Assembly: GCA_039029535.1 (NCBI GenBank)
Contig: JBCCFW010000110.1
Coordinates: 1 to 24,461 of the forward strand
Direction: 5' to 3'
DNA: 24,461 bases
Source of the DNA: JBCCFW01 sp039029535
GTDB taxonomy: Bacteria > Acidobacteriota > JBCCFW01
Numbering within the stretch: the stretch's first letter is position 1; every line of letters starts with the position of its first letter. The notes under the pieces are model-generated. The model had not been told where the DNA came from and searched no databases. It saw nothing but the letters and a program-made list of their open reading frames with translations. Made by a program: the position numbers and the translations under genes. This document shows positions 15,777-22,940 of the stretch, piece after piece.

Positions 15777-18700
15777 ATGAAGCGACGACTCGACGTGGAT
15801 CGGGCAGCGCAGCTGCTCGCGTGTTGGCTCCTGCTCGTCCCTCTCCCTGCCAGCAGCCAGTGCCCCTGTCCGGGGGAGCAGCCTTACCTGGTGAGCGATC
15901 TCGTCCTCAGGGGCCGCTCCTCGCTCCCGAGCTGGATGGCGGCCAACTCCGACCACTCGCGGGTCTTCTTCGTCGCCAGTCACCCGGGGCTCGGCCGGGA
16001 GCTGACGATCACCGACGGGACCGAGGACGGGACCCGGCTCGTGGTCGACCTCGCGCCTGGCGAAGACTCTGCCTTCGACCTCTCCGCCTCGCTCGCCGTG
16101 GTGGGCGACGTCGCCTACTTCGTCCTCGACGAAGAACGACCCGCCGGCCGGCAACTCTGGCGCAGTGACGGCACGGCCGCCGGGACCGAGCTCGCCCTGG
16201 ACCTGCCCGACGGCACGGTCAGCATCGCCGACCTCACGCCCGTGGGCGACGAGCTCTACTTCACGCTCGGCGATGCCCTCTACGTCACCGACGGCACGCC
16301 GACTGGCACGCGCTTCCTCACGGAGTCGTCCGGTGAGCCCCCGCAGGAGCTCACCCCCTTCGGCGATCGGCTCGTCTTCTCGGGTCACTCGGTCGCGGCG
16401 GGACGCGAGCTCTGGATCAGCGACGGGACCGCCGCCGGCACCGGACCGACCGCCGATGTCCAGCCTGGTGACGTCGGCTCCGAGCCCACCGAGCTCACCG
16501 TGCTCGACGAAGTCCTCTACTTCGCCGCCTTCCGCAACGACGTCGGCCGCGAGCTCTGGCGGAGCGACGGCACCGAGGAAGGCACCTCGCTGGTCGCGAA
16601 CGTGAGGGCCGGCTCGTTCTCCTCGAACCCGACCGACCTGGCGGCGTCGAGCGGTCGGCTGCTCTTCCGCGCGGATCTCAGCGACACCGATCGGCAGCTC
16701 GTGCTCAGCGACGGCACCGAGGAGGGCACCGGGATCCTGCTCGAGCAAGCACCTGGCGTCGGCCGCTTCTCGGGGAACGCCTCGATGGCCACCGGCCGAG
16801 CCCACTTCATCGTCGAGCTCGTCGATCGCGACAACCTCGTTCTCTGGACGACCGACGGCACCGAGGCCGGGACGATTCTCCTCCACCGGGTCACCGCCGA
16901 GGGGTCCAGTCCCTTCCCCACCCGGATCCGCTACCTGACACCCGTCGATGACCACCTCGTCTTTCTCGTCCAGATCGCGACACCGGGAAACGTCCGCTTC
17001 GAGGTGATGGTCAGCGACGGAACGCCAGCGGGCACCCACCGACTGATCGACGACACCGGCGCCGCTCTCGAGGACTACCTGGTCTTCGCCGGTGCCCATG
17101 CCGCCCCACTGGCCGGCGGCATCGTGTTGAGCGCCGAGACCGAGCAGGCCGGCACGGAGCCTTGGTGGACCGACGGCACGAGCAGCCCCGCTCGCTTGCT
17201 GCGCGACCTGGTCCCCGGCAACGACGGCTCCACGCCGAGCTCGCTGAACGACGTGCAGGGACGACTGGTCTTCAACACCTGGGAGGGAGTCTTCGGCACC
17301 GACGGCACGGAGACCGGGACCGTGCTCCTGGCGGATAGGTCAGCCCCCCGTCTCCTCTCGACCCGCTCGCAGGGCTTCTTCACTCAACCGGGCTTCGCCG
17401 GCTCCGAGCACCGGCTGCTCCGCACCGACGGCACTCCTGCCGGCACGACCGACGTGTTCGAGTCGTTCGGCACGATGCCTGTCCTCGACATCTGGCCACT
17501 TCGCGACGAAGTCCTGTTCGCCGCCCACGCGTCCCCCGGTTACGACATCTGCCATCTCATCGGCAGCGGCAGCGGCTTCTTCGGTCCCAGCGCGCCGGGT
17601 TACTCACCGGTGTGTCCGTCGGTGAGGACCGACGGGCTCCGCGCCCTGGTCAACGACGGCACCGACTGGCTCACCGATGCCGACGGCGTCGTGGTCGAGC
17701 TGCCGTCGACGGCTCGCACGCCGGCTCAGCTCGCCGACCTCGACGGCGTCGCACACTTCACGGCATCGGGTGGCGTCGGCCGTGGGCTCTGGCAGAGCGA
17801 CGGGACGGAGCCAGGCACCCTCGAGCTCTCCGACCTCGGCGGCTCGGGCGCGACCATCCCCGACGGCGACGTCGTGAGCGCGGGCGGCTTCCTCTTCTTC
17901 GTGGGCAGTGACCGCGCGGCGGGCAACGAGCTCTGGGTCAGCGACGGCACGACGCCGGGCACGCAGCGGTTGCTCGACATCAATCCGGGCCCGGACGGCT
18001 CGGATCCGACCGAGCTCGTCGCGGTGGGCGACCGCCTCTTCTTCGCCGCGCAGGATCCGATCGAGGGTCGCGAGCTCTGGGTCAGCGACGGCACGCCTGG
18101 AGGGACGATGCAGCTCGCCGACCTCCGCGACGGCATCCCCGGCTCGGACCCGAGCGACTTCGCCAGCGCCGGAGACCTGCTCTTCTTCCTCGCGCACGAC
18201 GGCACGACCGGACGCGAGCTCTACCGCAGCGACGGCACGCCCGGCGGCACCTTCCGCATCACCGACATCTCGCCGGGCTTCGGCAGCATCTCCCCCGACG
18301 GCTTCCTCGCTCTCGGCGACCTGCTCGTCTTTCTCCTCGACGACGGCAGCACCGGACGCGAGCCCTGGCGCTCCGACGGCACGCCCGAGGGAACCTTCGC
18401 TCTCGGCGACATTCGCTCGGGCAGCGACTCCTCGGAGCCCGAGGAGCTCGTCATCGGCGGAGACCTGCTCTGGTTCACCGCCGACGACGGCATCGCGGGT
18501 CGGGAGCTCTGGCGCAGCGACGGCACCACTGAGGGCACCGTCCTCGTCGACGACCTCGTCCCCGGCCCCGAACCCTCGTCACCGAGCGAGCTGACCGTCT
18601 CAGGAGGGCTGCTGTACTTCGCCGCCGACACTGTTCAGCAAGGGCGCGAGCTGCACGCGGTGTGTCTGAACGTCGACGGGGACGGTGACGGCGTGCTCGA

Positions 18701-19193
18701 CGCCTGCGACAACTGCCCCGACGACGCCAACCCCGACCAGGACGGGGACGGCTGGCAGCTCGACGAGGACGGCGACGGAATCGGCGATGCTTGCGACGGC
18801 GAGCTCGATCCCGACGGTCTTCCTGGGGACTGCGACGACCTCGACCCGGACGTGCGCGCCCATCCGCTGGCCGTCGAGCAGCTCCGCGTCACCAAGGTGG
18901 ACGCGAGCGTCCGGTTGAGCTGGATCGGTCAGGAAGACCGCTCGGGCACGGCCCTGCGCTACGAGGTGCTCGGCGACGAGCTCGGCACCTGGGACCGCGT
19001 CGCCCCCTGGGCGACCACGACTTGCCGCGTCCGCGACGTCACGGGACCGCAGGCCGACCTCGACGTCGGCGGCGTGAGCTCTTGGTACCTCGTGCGGGCG
19101 GGGCTCCCCGGCACGAGCTGCACCGAGGGTCCCGTGGCCCCGAGCAGCGGTGGCCTCGGACGCACCGGGCTGGACGGCTTCACCTGTCCCTGA
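15777..19193 (+). CDS. Secreted ELWxxDGT-repeat protein with thrombospondin-3-like C-terminal region
   Basis: A 1138-residue protein starting at ATG after GGGGAGG. A signal peptide (QLLACWLLLVPLPASS, about 10-27) is followed by CPCPGEQ. Most of the length (about 45-950) is a series of some 17 units centred on ELWxSDGTxxGTxxL, each followed by a D-x-x-P-G turn and a strand such as LLFFLAHDG. These probably build beta-propellers. At about 965-1020 are Ca2+-binding thrombospondin type 3-like turns (DGDGDGVLDACDNCP, DEDGDGIGDACDGE). The final 100 residues look like a fibronectin-III-type strand domain (VRLSWIGQED, SWYLVRAGLPG) ending in CP. No enzyme motif is present. The role is likely surface display, adhesion or matrix binding. 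Two units near 17550-17700 are degenerate. Confidence 0.85.
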   Translation: MKRRLDVDRAAQLLACWLLLVPLPASSQCPCPGEQPYLVSDLVLRGRSSLPSWMAANSDHSRVFFVASHPGLGRELTITDGTEDGTRLVVDLAPGEDSAFDLSASLAVVGDVAYFVLDEERPAGRQLWRSDGTAAGTELALDLPDGTVSIADLTPVGDELYFTLGDALYVTDGTPTGTRFLTESSGEPPQELTPFGDRLVFSGHSVAAGRELWISDGTAAGTGPTADVQPGDVGSEPTELTVLDEVLYFAAFRNDVGRELWRSDGTEEGTSLVANVRAGSFSSNPTDLAASSGRLLFRADLSDTDRQLVLSDGTEEGTGILLEQAPGVGRFSGNASMATGRAHFIVELVDRDNLVLWTTDGTEAGTILLHRVTAEGSSPFPTRIRYLTPVDDHLVFLVQIATPGNVRFEVMVSDGTPAGTHRLIDDTGAALEDYLVFAGAHAAPLAGGIVLSAETEQAGTEPWWTDGTSSPARLLRDLVPGNDGSTPSSLNDVQGRLVFNTWEGVFGTDGTETGTVLLADRSAPRLLSTRSQGFFTQPGFAGSEHRLLRTDGTPAGTTDVFESFGTMPVLDIWPLRDEVLFAAHASPGYDICHLIGSGSGFFGPSAPGYSPVCPSVRTDGLRALVNDGTDWLTDADGVVVELPSTARTPAQLADLDGVAHFTASGGVGRGLWQSDGTEPGTLELSDLGGSGATIPDGDVVSAGGFLFFVGSDRAAGNELWVSDGTTPGTQRLLDINPGPDGSDPTELVAVGDRLFFAAQDPIEGRELWVSDGTPGGTMQLADLRDGIPGSDPSDFASAGDLLFFLAHDGTTGRELYRSDGTPGGTFRITDISPGFGSISPDGFLALGDLLVFLLDDGSTGREPWRSDGTPEGTFALGDIRSGSDSSEPEELVIGGDLLWFTADDGIAGRELWRSDGTTEGTVLVDDLVPGPEPSSPSELTVSGGLLYFAADTVQQGRELHAVCLNVDGDGDGVLDACDNCPDDANPDQDGDGWQLDEDGDGIGDACDGELDPDGLPGDCDDLDPDVRAHPLAVEQLRVTKVDASVRLSWIGQEDRSGTALRYEVLGDELGTWDRVAPWATTTCRVRDVTGPQADLDVGGVSSWYLVRAGLPGTSCTEGPVAPSSGGLGRTGLDGFTCP

Positions 19194-19232
19194 AGCCCCG
19201 GGACGGGCATGCTCGGCCCCTCGGAGGTCCGC

Positions 19233-21485
19233 ATGTCCGTCCACGCTCGCCCTCTCTCCGCGCTACTCGTCCTCTCGCTGATCGCGACCTCACCCACCCT
19301 GGCCGAGCGTGCGTCCGAGCGCGTCCACCCAGTGGCGACCTACTCCATCGTCGCCCGCGACGCCGAGACCGGTCACCTGGGCGTGGCCGTGCAGTCGCAC
19401 TGGTTCTCGGTGGGCAGCATCGTCACCTGGGCCGAAGCGGGAGTCGGCGCGGTGGCGACCCAGAGCTTCGCACGTGCCGCCTATGGCCCCGAGCTGCTGG
19501 CGGACCTGCGCGGCGGGATGAGCCCGGACGAAGCGATGGCGAAGCGGACCACCGCCGACGAGGGTCGCGACGTCCGACAGGTCGCGGTCGTCGATGCGAC
19601 GGGTCGCGTGGCCGCTCACACGGGCTCGGCCTGCATCGCCAGCGCCGGTCACGTCGTCGGCGATCAGTTCTCGGTGCAGGCCAACATCATGGTCGACGAC
19701 GACGTCGTGCCCGCGATGGCGGCCGGCTACCGTCGAGCCACCGGCGACCTCGCCGAGCGAATGCTGCAAGCCATGGAGGCCGCTCAGGAGGCCGGCGGCG
19801 ACCTGCGGGGCAAGCAGAGCGCGGCCATCCTCATCGTCGACGGCGAGAAGCAAGACGAGCCCTGGCAGGGCGTCGTCATGGAGCTCCGCGTCGAGGATCA
19901 CCCTCACCCCCTGGAGGAGCTGCGACGCCTGGTCGGCGTGCACCGGGCCTACGAGGCCGCCAACGCCGGTGACGAGCGCCTCGCCGAAGCCGACCTCGAC
20001 GGAGCCTTGCGCGAGTACGCGCGGGCCAGCGAGCTCCTGCCCGAGCAGGTCGAGCTGGCGTACTGGCGAGCCATCGGCCTGCTGTCGGCCGGGCACGAGA
20101 AGGAAGCCCTTCCCCTGCTGAAAGACGTCCTGGCGAAGCAGCCGCTCTGGGCGGAGATCACGCCCCGGCTGGCCGCCGCCGGTCATCTCGAGGCCGATGC
20201 TGCGCTCCTGAAGAAGATGGCAGCGCTCGCAAGGTCCTTCGAGCTCAGCCAACGGGCAGCGGGTGCTCGAGCAGACCGGCTCGAGAAGGACGTCCGCAAG
20301 CAGGCGAGCTTCCACACGCGACACACGCTCAGCGAAACCGGCAGCGATCGCCGGGGAATCGGCGCCGCACGTCGCTGGCTCGCCGACGAGCTGAAGCGGA
20401 TCTCACGAGAGCACCACGGCGGCCGGCTCCGGGTCGAGCTCGCCGAGCACCGCATCCCCCCCAACCCCCGGCTGCATCGCGGCGCCGTCGTGGTCAACGT
20501 CGTCGGCACCCTGCCCGGCACCGATCCCGACCGGTTGGTGGTCGTGTCCGGCCACTACGACTCCCGCGCCAGCGATCGTCTCGACGCGACCTCGGCGGCT
20601 CCCGGCGCCAACGACGACGCCTCGGGCGTGGCGGCCGCCTGGGAAGCCGCGCGCTTGCTGGGTGGTCTCCACCCGCGAGCCACCCTCGTCTTCATGGCCG
20701 TCGCCGGCGAGGAGCAGGGTCTCCACGGAGCGCGCGCCCAGGCGGAGCAGTGGAAGAAGGAAGGCAAGACGGTCGAGGCCTTCCTCACCCTCGACATCGT
20801 CGGCGGCGCGACCGGTAGCAACGGGCGGAAGGAACCGTGGAAGCTGCGCGTGTTCAGCGAGGGCGTGCCGTCGGAAGGACGCGTGGTCGGCAGCGACAAC
20901 GACTCGAGCTCACGTCAGCTCGCCCGCTACCTCCTCCGTGCCGGCAGCGCCGCGGTGCCCGGCTTCGAGATCGTGCCCGTCTTCCGGCAGGACCGCTTCC
21001 TGCGCGGTGGCGATCACCGCCCGTTCAACGCCCTGGGTTGGCCGGGCATCCGCCTGACGGAGCCGAACGAGAACTACGGCTGGCAGCACCAAGACGTGCG
21101 GGCAGAGCATGGCGTGCAGTTCGGCGACCTCCCAGACAACGTCGACTACGACTACCTCGCGCGGGTGACCGCGGCCACCGCCGCCACCCTGGGTGAGCTC
21201 GCGCTGGCTCCCCGTCCTCCCGCCGATGTCATCGTCGACATCAGCAAGCTCACGCCGGACTCGACCCTGCGCTGGTCACCCGACCTGCTGGCGGAGCGCC
21301 ATGCGGTGTTGCGTCGTCGCACGCACGAGCCGGGCTGGACGCATCGGGACATGGTCCCGGCGGGCCAGACCGAGCTCACGCTCGAGGGCGTGTCCAAGGA
21401 CGACTGGCTCTTCGCCGTCGAGGCCATCGGTGCCGATGGCTCACGCAGCCTGCCGGTCTATCCGACACCGCACCGAGGACGCTGA
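19233..21485 (+). CDS. Secreted DUF1028-TPR-M28 metallopeptidase fusion
   Basis: A 750-residue protein with signal peptide LSALLVLSLIATSPTLA (about 8-24). Residues 32-225 match DUF1028, an Ntn-hydrolase-like family (HPVATYSIVARD, LGVAVQSHWFSVGS, WAEAGVGAVATQS, GHVVGDQFSVQ). About 235-310 is a TPR-like helical stretch (DLDGALREYARASELLP). Residues about 355-660 are an M28 aminopeptidase with a complete di-zinc site by family pattern: His441 (SGHYDSR), Asp461 (GANDDASG), catalytic Glu493 and ligand Glu494 (GEEQG), Asp521 (LTLDIVG) and His595 (GGDHRPFN). A fibronectin-III-like tail follows (660-750). The M28 part should remove N-terminal residues from peptides outside the cytoplasm. The ATG at 19233 was chosen over the one at 19209 for its GGAGG site and signal peptide. 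Confidence 0.85.
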   Translation: MSVHARPLSALLVLSLIATSPTLAERASERVHPVATYSIVARDAETGHLGVAVQSHWFSVGSIVTWAEAGVGAVATQSFARAAYGPELLADLRGGMSPDEAMAKRTTADEGRDVRQVAVVDATGRVAAHTGSACIASAGHVVGDQFSVQANIMVDDDVVPAMAAGYRRATGDLAERMLQAMEAAQEAGGDLRGKQSAAILIVDGEKQDEPWQGVVMELRVEDHPHPLEELRRLVGVHRAYEAANAGDERLAEADLDGALREYARASELLPEQVELAYWRAIGLLSAGHEKEALPLLKDVLAKQPLWAEITPRLAAAGHLEADAALLKKMAALARSFELSQRAAGARADRLEKDVRKQASFHTRHTLSETGSDRRGIGAARRWLADELKRISREHHGGRLRVELAEHRIPPNPRLHRGAVVVNVVGTLPGTDPDRLVVVSGHYDSRASDRLDATSAAPGANDDASGVAAAWEAARLLGGLHPRATLVFMAVAGEEQGLHGARAQAEQWKKEGKTVEAFLTLDIVGGATGSNGRKEPWKLRVFSEGVPSEGRVVGSDNDSSSRQLARYLLRAGSAAVPGFEIVPVFRQDRFLRGGDHRPFNALGWPGIRLTEPNENYGWQHQDVRAEHGVQFGDLPDNVDYDYLARVTAATAATLGELALAPRPPADVIVDISKLTPDSTLRWSPDLLAERHAVLRRRTHEPGWTHRDMVPAGQTELTLEGVSKDDWLFAVEAIGADGSRSLPVYPTPHRGR

Positions 21486-21499
21486 TCGAGGCTGGTTGC

Positions 21500-22789
21500 T
21501 CAGTCGCCGAGGAAGTCGACCAGCGAGTCCATCGTGGAGTCGCCGCGCTCGGCGTGGAAGCGCTCCATCACCTCGCGAACGTTGGGGAACTTGGCGACCA
21601 CCTCGTTCATCGCGTCCTGGGTGAGCTTGAGACAGTCGGTGGGCTCGAGGGCCTTGACCGTCGCCGTGCGCGGGCCACCGGAGATGAGCGCGGCCTCGCC
21701 GAAGAAGTCGCCGGGACCGAGCTGCGCGACCTCGGCTTCTCCATCGCCCTTCTCGATGAGAACGGACACCTTGCCCTTGGCGATGATGAACATCGAGTCG
21801 CCGAGGACGTTCTGCTCGACGATGTTCTCGCTCTCCTGGTACTCCTGCACGCCGAGCTGAGCAGACACCTCGACGTACTCCTCGTCGGACAAGGCGTCGA
21901 AGAGCGGCGTGGGGATGCGCGCGAGAGGCGTGGCCGCCGGTGCGGCAGGAGCCGCGGCGGGAGCCGGGGTCGGCTCCGCTGGCGGGGCTTCGACCGGAGC
22001 CTCGGCCGCACCGAAGGACGGGAGTGGCGCCGCTTCGGCTTCTTCGCCACCGCCGATGTCGAAGCCACCCAGGCCCGACGCAGGCTCCTCGGCGGCCGGC
22101 GGCGCGGCGGCAGCGCCGGCGTCGGGATCACCGAAGCCACCGAAGCTCGGTAGCGCCTCATCGGCAGGCTCGGCCGCGGCGGCAGGCTCCTCGGACCCCA
22201 TGTCGAAGCCACCCGCGGCGGGCGCTTCTTCAGCCATCGGCGCGATGGGGATGCCGGCGGGCTCCGGGGCCGCTGCCGGCTCGACGGCGGCCGGCTCCGG
22301 CGCTGGCGGCTCGGGCTCGGGCTCTCCGCCCATGTCCAGGCCGGCGCCCATGTCGAGGCCGGCTCCCATGTCGAAGCCCTCGGCCTCCTCGAACTCCTCG
22401 AAGTCGCCGAAGCCTCCGCCCGCGTCGTCGTCGGCAGCCGCATCGGCAGCCGGAGCGTCTCCACCGCCTCCACCGCCTCCACCGAGACCCGCGAGCTTGG
22501 AGTGGTCGGGCTCGACGTTGAGGGCCTCGGCCTTCTTCTGACACGAGACCGCTTGGATGGTGTTTCCAGCGGCCGTGTACAGCTCCGAAGCCACCAGCAG
22601 GGCTGCGGCAGACCCCGGCTTGTCGCCGGAGAACTTCATCGCCGTGGCCACCAGCTCGTAGGCCGGAATGTCGTCGGAGTGACCCTGCAGGTGGTCCAGC
22701 ACGAAGGGCACTGCCTCCGCGTACTGGCCCTGCCGGAACATCATCCGAACGTCGTCTTCGACCTCGCTCTTCAGCTCCTCGTCAGCCAT
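21500..22789 (-). CDS. Cyclic-nucleotide-binding-domain protein with long disordered linker
   Basis: A 429-residue cytoplasmic protein. Residues 1-95 are helical and TPR-like (EDDVRMMFRQGQYAEAVPFV, then AYELVATAMKFSGD). Residues 100-285 are low-complexity Gly/Ala/Pro/Glu with repeated FDMG/LDMG motifs (GLDMGAGLDMGG, GGFDMGSEE, GGFDIGGGEE). Residues 290-425 are a CRP-like cyclic-nucleotide-binding domain with IVEQNVLGDSMFIIAKG and a phosphate-binding cassette FGEAALISGGPRTATV including Glu365 and Arg374, as in cAMP/cGMP binders. There is no DNA-binding helix-turn-helix, so it is not a CRP-type regulator. The linker motifs suggest a scaffold binding a partner. The ATG at 22789 has GGAG six bases upstream and was preferred over the GTG at 22801. 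Confidence 0.85.
   Translation of the reverse strand: MADEELKSEVEDDVRMMFRQGQYAEAVPFVLDHLQGHSDDIPAYELVATAMKFSGDKPGSAAALLVASELYTAAGNTIQAVSCQKKAEALNVEPDHSKLAGLGGGGGGGGDAPAADAAADDDAGGGFGDFEEFEEAEGFDMGAGLDMGAGLDMGGEPEPEPPAPEPAAVEPAAAPEPAGIPIAPMAEEAPAAGGFDMGSEEPAAAAEPADEALPSFGGFGDPDAGAAAAPPAAEEPASGLGGFDIGGGEEAEAAPLPSFGAAEAPVEAPPAEPTPAPAAAPAAPAATPLARIPTPLFDALSDEEYVEVSAQLGVQEYQESENIVEQNVLGDSMFIIAKGKVSVLIEKGDGEAEVAQLGPGDFFGEAALISGGPRTATVKALEPTDCLKLTQDAMNEVVAKFPNVREVMERFHAERGDSTMDSLVDFLGD
22330..22376 (-). repeat. Tandem 18-bp repeat coding GLDMGA units
   Basis: Within the linker of the cyclic-nucleotide-binding protein the word CATGTCSAGGCCGGC recurs at 18-bp spacing (about 2.5 copies), encoding D-M-G-A-G-L. 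Related FDMG motifs occur further along the linker without the tandem DNA identity. Confidence 0.7.
22459..22484 (-). repeat. 9-bp tandem repeat coding an eight-glycine run
   Basis: CTCCACCGC is repeated almost three times on the plus strand, encoding the Gly run at residues 103-110 of the cyclic-nucleotide-binding protein. It is a candidate site of in-frame slippage between strains. Confidence 0.75.
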
Positions 22790-22900
22790 CTCGCTCTCCA
22801 CTCACGCTAGGTGCCGGCGTGCCCGAGACCGCACTTCTCTTGACGCGCGAACCACGCGGCTCCGTGACGCAGGCTCCTGACCCCGATGGTACTTCAGCCG

Positions 22901-22915
22901 CGAGCGGACCGCTCG
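22901..22915 (-). terminator. Hairpin after the thrombospondin-3/dockerin-like gene
   Basis: CGAGCG-GAC-CGCTCG (plus strand) forms a six-pair perfect stem with a three-base loop, 26 bp beyond the stop of the gene ending at 22941, in its direction of transcription. It has no following U-run, so it may be a weak or Rho-assisted terminator, or lie in the promoter region of the next gene. Confidence 0.35.
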
Positions 22916-22940
22916 GCCCCGATCAGTTCCCCGCTCGCGG

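Noticed and set aside
15621..17099. 492-codon minus-strand ORF opposite the ELWxxDGT gene
   Set aside because: Its periodic pattern mirrors the SDGT repeats on the other strand, so it is a shadow.
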